25,365 nucleotides of DNA from positions 1 to 25,365 of the forward strand of contig CAYYZY010000113.1 of NCBI GenBank assembly GCA_964475955.1. Reading direction: 5' to 3'. Positions 1-8,954 of this stretch are shown one piece after another. Position 1 is the stretch's first letter, and every line of letters starts with the position of its first letter. Position numbers and translations under genes: made by a program. Under the pieces are notes generated by a model. That model saw only the letters and a program-made list of their open reading frames with translations. It did no database searches and was not told where the DNA came from. Origin of the DNA: DATKZH01 sp964475955. Its GTDB lineage: Bacteria > Planctomycetota > Planctomycetia > Pirellulales > Thermoguttaceae.

Positions 1-231
1 GCGAAACAAACAGTCTAGGTCCTTCCAGTGGACTAGAACACACCCACTATATGTGCAAAACTCGAACTAAGGAACTGGGCGGGAACAACCCACGCGATTC
101 CAAGGGCTCGCTGCGCTCGACCCCGGCCACCCCCCCTTCTGCAGGGAACGCCCTCCGCGGCGTTCCGCGGCGGCACGGAGGCCGTTCCCTACAGTCGCAG
201 GCGCGGCCTCACGGGACCGGGCAGGGTGCAT
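1..231. other. Intergenic region downstream of the beta-helix gene
   Basis: No gene is supported here. A short open frame at 51-383 has no recognisable protein character and runs into the antisense of the next gene. The only structure seen is the pair of inverted hairpins at 141-192, annotated separately. Confidence 0.6.
139..194. repeat. BIME-like pair of inverted GTAG-type hairpins
   Basis: The outer arms 139-157 and 176-194 are inverted repeats matching at 17 of 19 positions. The left unit has GCAG (141-144), a one-base variant of GTAG, followed by a perfect 8-bp stem GGAACGCC/GGCGTTCC (145-152 and 159-166). The right unit lies on the minus strand, with GTAG read from 192-189 and a shorter stem CGGC/GCCG at 171-184. 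Two head-to-head hairpins with GTAG at the foot are the arrangement of REP/BIME elements. They could also terminate transcription of the minus-strand gene, although no T-run follows. Confidence 0.5.
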
Positions 232-3200
232 TCACCGGGTATCCGGATGCCGGGTCGGGTGGGCGGCGATCTCCTCGGGGGCGAGTGCTCGCTTCAGCAG
301 CACGACGCCGGCGATCTTGCCGCGGAAGTAGGCCGGATCGGGGGCGTGCTCGCGACGGCCGATCCGCAACGGCAGATCGTTGACCAGAGGCCCCACGCCC
401 GAAAGGTCGTGCGGCGGGCCGCTGGGTTCGCCGTCGACGTAGGCCCGGCCCACGTCTTCGCGCCGGACGAAGCCCAGGTGCACCCATCGGCCCCTCGGCA
501 CCGCCTCCGCGGCGGTCGAGAAGAAACGGTTGTTCACGCGCAGCGCGACGCTCCCGGGCACGCCCGCCTCCTGCCAGCCGAGCGACCACTGGTGCACGCT
601 GCCGAACCCGTTGCCCTTGGAGAGGATCACGCCGGGGCCCAGCCGGTAGACCCAGGCGAGGATGGTGAAGTCGCCGTCGCCGAGGTTCAAATCCTCGGGC
701 GCTTCGGCGAAGGCCGTCTGGCCGTCCAGCCGCAGCGCGCCGCCGCCGAACGGCCCGCTGTTAGGCTCGACGACCGCACCGCCGTGCAGCCGGGCGTCGC
801 CGCCCCCGCCCGACGCGTCGCGGAGCCTGTCGCCCTCCACCCCGCTGACCGGATACGACACCACGACCTGCGACTCCCCCAGCGCCACCCGTGCGTTCCC
901 GTGCGCCGCGTTCTGCGCGGCACTCACGTCGCGGATGCCGACCACCGAAAGGGTGTACTCCGCGTCGGCCACCAAGCTTTCCGCCTGCAACTCCACGCAG
1001 TCGCGCGTGAGCCGCCGGGCCGACTTCACAGCCACCGGAGGATCGAACCGGTAGTTGGCCGCAACGGTCGCGGTCGCCGGATCGACCGGCTCGTCGAAGG
1101 CCACGCGCACGCGCTTCCGGTCGGGCAGGATTCGGGCGCCGGTCGGGGCGGGCGGCTCGAGGTCGGGCGGTGTCTGCACGCGGCACTCCCGCGACGGCTC
1201 GCTCGGCTTCCGGAAGTCGTCGACGCGCGCCACCACGTGGTAGCGGTACGCCGTGCTTTCCGCCAGGCCGCGGTCGGTGAACGAGGCCGAGCGCGTCTGG
1301 CCGACCGGCCGGCCGTCTCGATAGACGACGTAAATCGGCACCACGTCGGCCTCGTGCGGCGGCGGTTCCCACTCCAGCGAAACCGCGTCGCAGGCATCGG
1401 CCGCGGCCCGAATTCCGGTGGGGGCGGCCAGGCGCTTCGCCACCGGCCGACGTGTGCCGAACTCGGCCGGGAACTCGTCGGTGAGGCCGATGTTTTCGTA
1501 GTCCATCAGCTCCTCCCGAAAGCCCGGCTTCCAGCTCACGTTTTCGGTCTGTGCCGACGCGGCGTTGTCGGGCCGATTGCTGCGGATCGGGAGTCCCTGG
1601 GAGCGGACGATGTGGACGTGGCGGAACACCTGGTGCATGGCCATCTTGGGCCAGTCGAGAAAGATGCCGTCGCAACCGATATCCTTCATCGACGGGATCG
1701 CCCGGGTGTCGGCCACCGTGATCTGCTCGAACGTGTTGATGCAGTCGCCGCCGGGATTGTTCAGGTTCGCGCAGTGCAGCGCGCCCATGTCGCCGCCGTC
1801 CTGGCCGCACCGGTAGATGCGGAGGTGATGCACGTGGTTGCCCTTGGTGCCGGGCAGGCTGGTCCACACCGGCGGGCCGTACTGTTCGCCCGTGTTGCCG
1901 CGCAGGGTCACGGCGTAGCGCACCGAATCGTGCAGTTCGCAGTGGCTCACCTCGTTGTGGCTCGTGTTGAACAGGTTGACACACGCGGCGTAGGTGTGGA
2001 TTTCGCCGACGTGGTGGATGCGGCAGTTGTACACCCGGTTGCGCTCGCAGCAGTCTCCGGCGGCGCCTTCTGCGCTCGCGCGGGAGAAGCGATCCGAAAG
2101 CGTAACGCCGTTGACGCCCATGTGCTCGATCAGGCACCCGGTGACCGAGTTGCCCACGTTGTGGCCGACCATCATCACGCCGCTGCGTCCGCCGCGAGCG
2201 AGGTGACACCGTCGGACCTCGATCCCGACGGCGTTGTTCATCCAGACGAGCGCGCCGTCGTGCCTGCCGTACCGCGTCGACCACCAACCCTTGGGGAATC
2301 CATCGGTCTCGGCCAGCGTCAGGCCTTCGAGGGTCAAGTTCTCAACGGGCTCGTCGCGCGACTTGCCCTGCAACTCGATCAACCGGACGAGCCGGGACGC
2401 GGCGATGCCGAGCGTGTCGGGATGCCCCTCGGCCAAGGGCTTGTAGTAGAGCACGTGCTCGGCCTCGTCGACGTAGAACTCGCCCGGCGCGTCGAGGAAG
2501 CCGAGATCATCTTCGAAGAAGAAGCGGGCGCGGGCCTTCACGCCCCGCCAGAAGCGCCCTTCGATGGTCACGCGGCGCGTTTCGGGGTCGATCGACTTGA
2601 CCGGCCGGACGGTCCGCATCCAGTCGCACTTCCCCTCGGCGAAGAGGAGCACCTTCAGCTTCGTGACCGAGGTAACCGGCGGAACCTCGCCGGCCGGGTA
2701 AACGAGCCACCCGGTCGTTTCGCCCTCCTCGGAGGCCGGGCTGCCGTCTTCGCTGACCAGGTACCGGCCGCGCGCCGTGGGTATCTCGGGATGGTGCTCG
2801 TAGTTGGGAAACCGCGCCTTCCACGCACGGCGGCCGTTCTCGTAGAGCGTGTGAAAGACCGTGCCTTCGGGCAGGCCGATCTTCCAGATGCCGTCGCCGT
2901 GCTCCTCCCAGCCGGCCAGCGGCACGCTGCCCAGCAAACGCGCCTCGCCCGGCCCGCCCGCGCTGCGATACACCACGCGGTGGCCGTTCCGTCCCGAGTC
3001 GGCCTCGGTGAATTCGAGCGTCCGGTCGAGGCGGTACTCGCCGGGCGCCAGGTTGACCACGAGGTCGGCGTTCATGTTCGGCGCGGCCTCCCGGGCCGCC
3101 TGCTGGGCGCGGTGGACGGTCCGAAACGGCGCTTCGGCCGTGCCCGGGGCCGCGTCGTCGCCCGTCGGACTCACGTAGAACGGCTGCCGGGCGTGCGCGC

Positions 3201-3255
3201 CGGCGCACGAGAGCATCAGGAGCCAGGCCGCCGCGGCGTGCAGGTGTCGAATCAT
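232..3255 (-). CDS. Secreted right-handed beta-helix protein with FN3, Ig-like and LamG domains
   Basis: This is a 1007-residue exported protein, probably carbohydrate-binding or carbohydrate-active at the cell surface or outside the cell; no catalytic residues were assigned. Residues 1-22 form a signal peptide. Residues 25-110 have the FYVSPTGDD...GEY pattern that opens many parallel beta-helix proteins. Residues about 300-560 contain short N/H/C-rich repeats typical of PbH1 coils. Residues about 610-692 look like fibronectin type III, 701-785 like a second Ig-like/SwmB-type sandwich, and 798-1000 like LamG (concanavalin A-like lectin). The ATG is preceded by AAGGA at 3266-3270, 10 nt upstream. 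It starts 37 nt after the stop of the 579-residue secreted protein, so the two are probably co-transcribed. Such multidomain proteins are common in planctomycetes. The substrate is unknown. Confidence 0.88.
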   Translation of the reverse strand: MIRHLHAAAAWLLMLSCAGAHARQPFYVSPTGDDAAPGTAEAPFRTVHRAQQAAREAAPNMNADLVVNLAPGEYRLDRTLEFTEADSGRNGHRVVYRSAGGPGEARLLGSVPLAGWEEHGDGIWKIGLPEGTVFHTLYENGRRAWKARFPNYEHHPEIPTARGRYLVSEDGSPASEEGETTGWLVYPAGEVPPVTSVTKLKVLLFAEGKCDWMRTVRPVKSIDPETRRVTIEGRFWRGVKARARFFFEDDLGFLDAPGEFYVDEAEHVLYYKPLAEGHPDTLGIAASRLVRLIELQGKSRDEPVENLTLEGLTLAETDGFPKGWWSTRYGRHDGALVWMNNAVGIEVRRCHLARGGRSGVMMVGHNVGNSVTGCLIEHMGVNGVTLSDRFSRASAEGAAGDCCERNRVYNCRIHHVGEIHTYAACVNLFNTSHNEVSHCELHDSVRYAVTLRGNTGEQYGPPVWTSLPGTKGNHVHHLRIYRCGQDGGDMGALHCANLNNPGGDCINTFEQITVADTRAIPSMKDIGCDGIFLDWPKMAMHQVFRHVHIVRSQGLPIRSNRPDNAASAQTENVSWKPGFREELMDYENIGLTDEFPAEFGTRRPVAKRLAAPTGIRAAADACDAVSLEWEPPPHEADVVPIYVVYRDGRPVGQTRSASFTDRGLAESTAYRYHVVARVDDFRKPSEPSRECRVQTPPDLEPPAPTGARILPDRKRVRVAFDEPVDPATATVAANYRFDPPVAVKSARRLTRDCVELQAESLVADAEYTLSVVGIRDVSAAQNAAHGNARVALGESQVVVSYPVSGVEGDRLRDASGGGGDARLHGGAVVEPNSGPFGGGALRLDGQTAFAEAPEDLNLGDGDFTILAWVYRLGPGVILSKGNGFGSVHQWSLGWQEAGVPGSVALRVNNRFFSTAAEAVPRGRWVHLGFVRREDVGRAYVDGEPSGPPHDLSGVGPLVNDLPLRIGRREHAPDPAYFRGKIAGVVLLKRALAPEEIAAHPTRHPDTR

Positions 3256-3292
3256 GGGGGTGCTTTCCTTGGGGAGCGGTCGGCGTCGGCCG

Positions 3293-5032
3293 CTACAGCG
3301 CGTTCCGCTCGGCGATCATCCGGCGGATCTCGCCGACGTACTTCCCGATCGCGGCCAACGCTTCAGACGGAACGACCAGGTGCGTTCGTATCTCTTCCTC
3401 CGAGACCGTGCCCGACACGCCGATCGGCGGGCACTGGGGGAACGGGGGCACTTCGACGTCGAGCCCCCCCGCCGGCGCAAACAGGCCGATCGCCTGGCGG
3501 ACGAAGTCGATCGTTCCCTCCGGGCTCCAGTAGCCGACCGCCATGGCGTCGGAGGGGAGCAGGGCCGCGGTGGCCGCCACGCCCTCCTCAGCCGATAGTG
3601 CCGCATCGGGGTCCTCTACCGCCTTGAGGCAACGCCGCAACGACCGGCGGCTCGAGTAGGCGGCCACCACCGTGTGCTCGTCGGCCGCCGCCATGAACAC
3701 ACGAATCTTCTTACCGGGACCAAAAAGCCCCTCCATCAGGCCGGAGACGTGCTCGCCGTCTCCCAGACCGGCCAGGCCGGGCAGATCCATCACCAGCTTC
3801 AGGCCGGGCGTGCCGTCGACGTCGATCTCGGTGATCTCCATTTCCCGCAACACCGGGCTGTCGGACTCCCGGACAACCTCGTTCATCGCCTCGACCTGCC
3901 GCCGGTAGGTCTTCAGGTACGCCCGCGCGTCGTCGAACCGCATGCTGAAGGTCATGTTGCTGTAGACGGGCTCACCCGGCTCGCCCACGCCGAGCACGAA
4001 CGACATGCCGCGTATTCCGGCCAGGCTTTCGCGGGAGATGGCGCGCATCTTCTCGGCCTGCTCCTCGTCGAGCCCGTAGAGGTCCGGCGCGGCCTTCATC
4101 ATGCCGACCGAAAAGTCCATCATGGCTTCGGAGAGCCCCTCGTCCAGCGCGCCGCCGAGGGCGACCACGAACGGCCCGGCCGGTATGCCCGCCAGGAGCT
4201 CCTTCCGCTGCGACGACGAGGCGTCGCCGGGCCCCCCGCCGGCCGCGCGGAAGCAAATGCGCTGGGTCAACCGCACGTTGCCGTCGTCGTCGACCCGCGC
4301 GCCGACCGCGGCGGCGGCGACGTCCTCCTCGGCCACGTCGAACAGGTAGTCGTACACCTGGAGCCCGGCGACGGCCGGGTTGTCGTCGCCGCCCGACGGG
4401 GCCATCCCCATCCGGGCCGCGTCGAGCCCCGCCCGGCCGCTCTTGCAGCCGTATCGCACCCCGTGAACGGTGGCCACGCCGGCGATCTGCTGCTCGGCGA
4501 TCCACGGGCGGAGTGCGGCCAGGTCACGGGCGGCGTGCTTCTTCGCATCGAGCACCTTCCGGATCGCCTGGCGGTGCCGGGTCTCGCCGGCCACGGCGTA
4601 GGCGCCCAAATTGGCCACCAGCGCCACGCCTTTGGACGACTCGACCTCGGCGATCTCGGCCGAGGGGTCGTCGCAGTCGAAGGGCTCAAGAAGTTCCGCG
4701 AAATCGCTCACCGGCAGCAAGAGGAGCACAACCGGCTCGGGATCGCCGGCCGCGGGCGGCATGGCCACGAAGGCGAGGTCGCGCGTGTCGTCGAGGCCTC
4801 CCTCGATCCCGCTTTCGTCGCGAAACCTCTCCAGCAGGCTGTATCCCGACACCTGCACCGCTTCCAGCGTGCTGCGGATCTTGGCGTCGGTCCCGGCCAG
4901 GTCGTTGACCGCCAGGAAGCCGAGCGCTTCGCTGGGGACGACGTCGAGCAGGTCGTCGGCCAGCGCAGCCCGTTGGGCCAGCATCGCCAGGGCGAGCACC
5001 GGCACGAGGGGGAAGAAACGGCGTCGTTGCAT
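3293..5032 (-). CDS. Secreted hypothetical protein, 579 aa
   Basis: I do not recognise a named family with certainty. Residues 1-25 form a clear signal peptide ending ALA-DD. The mature part begins LLDVVPSEALGFLAVNDLAG, a pattern seen in planctomycete and DUF3352-like exported proteins that repeat a 'lives in the envelope, no catalytic motif' architecture. The rest is acidic, alternating beta/alpha, with no membrane segment, lipobox or metal motif that I can see. A GGAGG site (minus strand, 5047-5043) lies 10 nt before the ATG, and a promoter with -10 TATACT lies about 57 nt upstream. The gene is followed after 37 nt by the beta-helix/LamG gene, which suggests a two-gene operon for exported proteins. 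Its role is unknown. Confidence 0.8.
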   Translation of the reverse strand: MQRRRFFPLVPVLALAMLAQRAALADDLLDVVPSEALGFLAVNDLAGTDAKIRSTLEAVQVSGYSLLERFRDESGIEGGLDDTRDLAFVAMPPAAGDPEPVVLLLLPVSDFAELLEPFDCDDPSAEIAEVESSKGVALVANLGAYAVAGETRHRQAIRKVLDAKKHAARDLAALRPWIAEQQIAGVATVHGVRYGCKSGRAGLDAARMGMAPSGGDDNPAVAGLQVYDYLFDVAEEDVAAAAVGARVDDDGNVRLTQRICFRAAGGGPGDASSSQRKELLAGIPAGPFVVALGGALDEGLSEAMMDFSVGMMKAAPDLYGLDEEQAEKMRAISRESLAGIRGMSFVLGVGEPGEPVYSNMTFSMRFDDARAYLKTYRRQVEAMNEVVRESDSPVLREMEITEIDVDGTPGLKLVMDLPGLAGLGDGEHVSGLMEGLFGPGKKIRVFMAAADEHTVVAAYSSRRSLRRCLKAVEDPDAALSAEEGVAATAALLPSDAMAVGYWSPEGTIDFVRQAIGLFAPAGGLDVEVPPFPQCPPIGVSGTVSEEEIRTHLVVPSEALAAIGKYVGEIRRMIAERNAL

Positions 5033-5088
5033 GGCTTGGGCACCTCCATGAGTTTGGGGGAAGGAAGACGGTCTCCATCGTTGCTTGC

Positions 5089-5117
5089 AGTATAGGAGCC
5101 GCCCGGCCGCCCGAAAA
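5089..5117 (-). promoter_or_regulatory. Putative sigma70-like promoter for the secreted-protein operon
   Basis: On the minus strand, -10 TATACT occupies 5094-5089 (5 of 6 matches). With a 17-nt spacer the -35 is TTTTCG at 5117-5112 (3 of 6). The predicted start near 5082 leaves a leader of about 50 nt containing the GGAGG site of the 579-residue gene. It separates this operon from rseP upstream. Confidence 0.45.
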
Positions 5118-5233
5118 GGCTCGAGCGAACGGCGCTGCCGACGCGGCCCGACGAGCCGTCGGCCGCTCCACTTGGGCTGATAAACGAAGGCCGTTCCCGA
5201 TCAACGCCGGCCACCCCGATCCGTGTTTCCACG

Positions 5234-7396
5234 TTACCTGCGCGCGATGCAGCCGAAGTCGAGGCCCACGACCCAGATCATCAGCAACAGGATCAAAGCG
5301 AGTCCCAGATAGCTCAACCCCACGAACACGCCCTCGCTCGGCGGCTTGCCGCGCACCCCCTCGTAGGCGAGAAAGACCATGTGGCCGCCGTCGAGCACGG
5401 GAATGGGCAGGAAGTTGATCACGGCCAGGTTGGCGCTGATCAGGCAGAGGAAGAGCAGGAACTGGCCCGGCCCTTCCACGACGGAGTAGTACGCCCGTTG
5501 CACGATCCCCACGGGACCGGTCAACCCCTTGGGCGAAACCTGCCCCGTGCCGAGCTTGTTGATCGTGCGAAAGATGATCAGAAGCGAGTTGACCGTCTCT
5601 TCGGTGCCCAGGGCGACGGCCTCGGCAATCGATTCGGCCTCCCGCTCGACCATGAGGAAGTCGAAGATCAGGCCGCGGTCGGGGAAGAACGCTTCGTCGG
5701 TTTCGACCGGCTCGAGCGTGACCTCGCGACCGTCTCCGAGCTTCAACTCGACCGTTGTGCGCGGCAGGCATTTCTGCATCCACGTGACGAAAAACGGCCA
5801 CGCCGGCTTCTCTTCCCCCAGCTCGACGTCCATCTCCGGTTGGTCGTACTCCCGCGCGGCCTTTTTGAGCCCCCGGCTCTCGAGCGCCTGCCTGTCGGGC
5901 GGGATCGCGACGGCGCGCGTGACGACCTCGCCCGCCTTCAACCCGGCCTTGGCAGCGGGGCTGCCGGGCACGACGTCGCCGATGCGATTGCGCACGTCGT
6001 AGGCGACGCCCAGCGCGGGGACCGAAACCGAGCCGTCGCGCGAAATGGGCAGCTCGTACGTGTCCGGCCGGCGAAGCGGCACCTCGACGTCGATCGGCTC
6101 CGCCTCACCGCGCCGCGAGACCGACAGCACCACCTTCGCGTTCTCCTCCTCCCGTTGTGCGCGGCGGCGGAATTCGTCGGGCAAAATCAACGGATCGCCG
6201 ACCGGCCTGCCGTCGACGGCGACGATCGTGTCGCCAGGTCGCAAGTCGACGCCGGCCGCCGGGGAGTCGTTTTGGATGGCCGTGATCGGGCCGATCTCCA
6301 TCACCAAGCCCAGGCGCCGCACCGGCATCGGCGCGACCGTGCTCGTCAGTTCCTTCTCCGGGGGCGGGCCTTCCGACGGCGCATCCTCCGGCTCCAACTC
6401 GCGGCGCACGGTGAGCCTGAGCGGTTCCTCCGGGTGCTGCGCCATAAGCGAGTGAATCTGGGCGTAGTCGTCGACCGGCACACCGTTGACCCGGACGATC
6501 TGGTCGCCTCCCTCCAGCGCCGGGCGAGCCGCCGCGGCCGCCGAGCCGGGTACGGCGGGAAGCGACGGCGCCAGGGAGACGCTCTGCGGAGGGCCGATCC
6601 CGACCTCGGGGGCCAGGGCGCCCCGTTGCGGTACGACCGTCACCCGGAAAGCCTCCTCCAGCCCGGGGCGGCGCACGACCATCGACACCCCGTCGCCCAG
6701 GTCGTCCCCCAAAGCAATCGCCGCCCGCAAGTCGGAAAACGTGTGCGTCTTCTTGCCCGCAATCTCCACCAGCCGATCGCCCGGCCGGAGACCGACCTGC
6801 CACGCTCCCTTGCCGGGCACCACGGCGCCCACGGCGCAGGCGGCGTCGCGCACGCCGAGCGGATAGGCCGCGACCGCCGCCACCAGCGCGAAGATCACGT
6901 TCATCACCACGCCGGCCGAGATGATCGCCATGCGCTTGGGCACGCTCTGGGCCAGGTAGCTTCGGGGGTCGTAGAGCGCCTGCTCGGCGGCCTCGATGTC
7001 GATCGCCGAGGGGTCTTCGGCGCCGGGCTTCTCGGGCGCCGGGTCGCTTTCCTCGCCGAACGGACTTTGGGCGGCCTTCGCGGCTTTCGCGCGTTCGAGT
7101 TCCTCGCGCAGCCTGGCGGGGTTGTCCTCCTGGCCGAGCATCTTCACGTACCCGCCCAGCGGGAGCACGCCGATGCCGTACTCCGTCTCCCCCCATCGGA
7201 AGCGGCAGATCTTCCATCCGAAGACGTCGAACCAGACGTAGAACTTCTCACACTTCACGCCGCACATCCTCGCCACGATGAAGTGTCCCCACTCGTGGGC
7301 CAGAATAACCATGTTCACGCCGAGCAGAACCATCACGCAATAGAACGTGAACATCCCCCACGACGGCTCCGCCGCGGCAATCAAGTGCAAATCCAA
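5234..7396 (-). CDS. rseP: RseP-like site-2 zinc metalloprotease with four PDZ domains
   Basis: This is an intramembrane M50 protease; family members cut anti-sigma factors or remnant signal peptides in the inner membrane. The first membrane segment carries HEWGH (residues 34-38), the zinc HExxH motif. The C-terminal NFLPIPVLDG (661-670) supplies the second conserved motif and third zinc ligand, Asp669. Four PDZ-like units are visible at about 181-256, 265-331, 361-428 and 460-560, and an acidic Ala/Glu-rich insert lies at about 92-150. The protein has 720 residues, against about 450 for the E. coli enzyme with two PDZ domains. The start is TTG at 7396-7394, chosen because AGGAGG (minus strand, 7409-7404) lies 7 nt before it. 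The start overlaps the end of dxr by 16 nt, indicating translational coupling. Confidence 0.93.
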   Translation of the reverse strand: MDLHLIAAAEPSWGMFTFYCVMVLLGVNMVILAHEWGHFIVARMCGVKCEKFYVWFDVFGWKICRFRWGETEYGIGVLPLGGYVKMLGQEDNPARLREELERAKAAKAAQSPFGEESDPAPEKPGAEDPSAIDIEAAEQALYDPRSYLAQSVPKRMAIISAGVVMNVIFALVAAVAAYPLGVRDAACAVGAVVPGKGAWQVGLRPGDRLVEIAGKKTHTFSDLRAAIALGDDLGDGVSMVVRRPGLEEAFRVTVVPQRGALAPEVGIGPPQSVSLAPSLPAVPGSAAAAARPALEGGDQIVRVNGVPVDDYAQIHSLMAQHPEEPLRLTVRRELEPEDAPSEGPPPEKELTSTVAPMPVRRLGLVMEIGPITAIQNDSPAAGVDLRPGDTIVAVDGRPVGDPLILPDEFRRRAQREEENAKVVLSVSRRGEAEPIDVEVPLRRPDTYELPISRDGSVSVPALGVAYDVRNRIGDVVPGSPAAKAGLKAGEVVTRAVAIPPDRQALESRGLKKAAREYDQPEMDVELGEEKPAWPFFVTWMQKCLPRTTVELKLGDGREVTLEPVETDEAFFPDRGLIFDFLMVEREAESIAEAVALGTEETVNSLLIIFRTINKLGTGQVSPKGLTGPVGIVQRAYYSVVEGPGQFLLFLCLISANLAVINFLPIPVLDGGHMVFLAYEGVRGKPPSEGVFVGLSYLGLALILLLMIWVVGLDFGCIARR

Positions 7397-8544
7397 CGTG
7401 ACACCTCCTCACGAGCCCAACGGTCGAGCAACAGCAGCCGCTCCAGCGTCGGGCGGGAATCGAACGTATGACTTTCCAGCACGCTTCGGCAGGCGGGGAC
7501 GATCTCCTGGAACTTCAGGTCGCCGGCCAGGAACGCCGCCACGGCCGACTCGTTGGCCGCGCTGAGCACCGCCCCGGCCGTGCCGCCCGCGCGCGCGGCC
7601 TCCAGCCCCAAACCGAGTGCCGGGAAGCGGTCGAAGTCGGGCGGCTCGAACTCCAGGCACGCCGCCCGACTCCAATCGAACTTCTCCGCCACGCCCGCCC
7701 GACGCTCGGGCCACGTCAACGCGTACTGGATGGGCAGTTTCATGTCGGGCGGGCTGAGCTGGGCGATGACCGAACCGTCGACGTACTCCACCAACGAGTG
7801 GACGACCGACTGCGGATGGATCACCACGCCGATCTGGTCCGGGTCCAAATCGAACAGCCAGCGGGCCTCGATGATCTCCAGGGCCTTGTTCATCAGCGTG
7901 GCCGAATCGACCGTGATCTTGGGGCCCATGTCCCAGGTGGGGTGGTCCAACGCCTGTTCCACGGTCACCTCGGCCAACTGCCGGCGATCGTACGTGCGGA
8001 ACGGCCCGCCGCTGGCCGTCAACACCACGCGCCGAACCTCCTCCCGGCGCCCCGCCTGGAGGGCCTGGAACACGGCGCTGTGCTCGCTGTCGACCGGCAC
8101 GATCTCCGCCTGATTCTCACGGGCCAACTCCATCACGAGCGGTCCGGCCACCACGAGGCTCTCCTTGTTGGCCAGGGCCACCCGTTTGCCCGCCTCCAGC
8201 GCGGCCCACGTCCCTTCCAGCCCGGCGCGCCCGACAATGGCCGAGAGGACCACGTCGACCGCTTCTTCGGCCACCAGCCGGTGTACCGCCTCGGGGCCGG
8301 AAAGCACTTCGACCTCGGGGCGAATCGCCGCGAAGTCGTGGGCATCGGCCGCCGCCGCATCGGTGACCACGATCCATCGGGGGCCGGCTTCCCGTGCCTG
8401 GCGCTCCAGCAGGGCCGTGTTGGTGCAGGCCACCAGCCCCACGGCCCGCATGCGTCCGGCCGAAGCGCCAATCACCTCCATGGCACTTCGGCCGATGCTC
8501 CCGGTGGAGCCCAGAACGGCGATATTCGTTACGGCGGCGGTCAT
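7381..8544 (-). CDS. dxr: 1-deoxy-D-xylulose 5-phosphate reductoisomerase
   Basis: DXR converts 1-deoxy-D-xylulose 5-phosphate to 2-C-methyl-D-erythritol 4-phosphate with NADPH, the committed step of the MEP isoprenoid pathway, in the cytosol. Residues 9-20 hold the nucleotide-binding GSTGSIGRS. VDSEHS (151-156) gives metal ligands Asp152 and Glu154, and NKALEIIEARW (219-229) gives the third acidic ligand, Glu223. LTASGGPF and TWDMGPKITVDSATLMNK are also intact. I start at the ATG at 8544, giving 387 residues, the usual family size. The frame stays open to 8778, but that extension lies across and upstream of a strong promoter and has no DXR homology. There is little Shine-Dalgarno sequence. 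The gene is the first of an operon with rseP; the two are close neighbours in many bacteria. Confidence 0.96.
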   Translation of the reverse strand: MTAAVTNIAVLGSTGSIGRSAMEVIGASAGRMRAVGLVACTNTALLERQAREAGPRWIVVTDAAAADAHDFAAIRPEVEVLSGPEAVHRLVAEEAVDVVLSAIVGRAGLEGTWAALEAGKRVALANKESLVVAGPLVMELARENQAEIVPVDSEHSAVFQALQAGRREEVRRVVLTASGGPFRTYDRRQLAEVTVEQALDHPTWDMGPKITVDSATLMNKALEIIEARWLFDLDPDQIGVVIHPQSVVHSLVEYVDGSVIAQLSPPDMKLPIQYALTWPERRAGVAEKFDWSRAACLEFEPPDFDRFPALGLGLEAARAGGTAGAVLSAANESAVAAFLAGDLKFQEIVPACRSVLESHTFDSRPTLERLLLLDRWAREEVSRWICT

Positions 8545-8593
8545 GAACGGGAGCGATTCCGGGCTGGCGCGGCGGGCTTGGCACTCTCTGACG

Positions 8594-8621
8594 ATTATAG
8601 CGTCTCCGTCGGGCCTGTCGG
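8594..8621 (-). promoter_or_regulatory. Putative promoter of the dxr-rseP operon
   Basis: On the minus strand, a perfect -10 TATAAT lies at 8599-8594. A -35 CCGACA (4 of 6) lies at 8621-8616 with a 16-nt spacer. Transcription would begin near 8587, about 43 nt before the chosen dxr ATG. This is the clearest promoter in the window and argues against the longer dxr reading frame. Confidence 0.6.
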
Positions 8622-8881
8622 CGGTCGAGTTCGGCTTGGGCCGCGCGGGGGACGGGGCTGCCGGCATCGGAAGGGTAGGCGCGGTTAGGGGGCGGGCAAC
8701 AACCGCTCCGATACCGAACTTGCCGGTGCGCCGAATCGATTCCGGACCCTTCTTTGGCATGGGCCAGCCAGAACCCAAAAGTGGGGAAGGCGGCGTGAAG
8801 GTCTCATTCTACGCCCGGAATCTCTCGAACGACAGGCCAGATTCCCTGTAACCCATAAGAGGGTGGCCGCCGGTAATCTCA

Positions 8882-8911
8882 TTGTACGTTTTCCTGGCGG
8901 AGCAATAATAT
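8882..8911 (+). promoter_or_regulatory. ftsH: Possible ftsH promoter in an AT-rich patch
   Basis: TTGTAC (8882-8887) and TAATAT (8906-8911) are separated by 18 nt, in a conspicuously AT-rich patch of an otherwise GC-rich region, about 45 nt before the ftsH ATG. The matches are 3 of 6 and 4 of 6, so this is a weak call. Confidence 0.35.
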
Positions 8912-8954
8912 AGAGTTGAGCGTAGGCGACCGTCGGCAAGGAACAGGACCCCCT

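Larger units (their letters stand above)
8545..8954. other. Divergent intergenic control region between dxr and ftsH
   Basis: The 410 nt between the two start codons hold the dxr promoter at one end and an AT-rich segment near 8881-8915 at the other. No additional coding sequence, strong terminator or repeat was seen. Open frames across it are extensions of the flanking genes without protein character. Confidence 0.6.

Noticed and set aside
226..3627. A 1133-residue plus-strand open frame antisense to the beta-helix gene
   Set aside because: It is rich in Arg, His, Val and Ala with no domains and mirrors a minus-strand gene with a signal peptide and clear domains; GC-rich DNA leaves such frames open.
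5381..7471. A 696-residue plus-strand frame opposite rseP
   Set aside because: It is the antisense shadow of the RseP coding sequence, dominated by Arg, His, Asp and Gln.
8545..8778. A 78-residue N-terminal extension of Dxr
   Set aside because: It crosses the TATAAT promoter, has no family similarity and would exceed the normal Dxr length.
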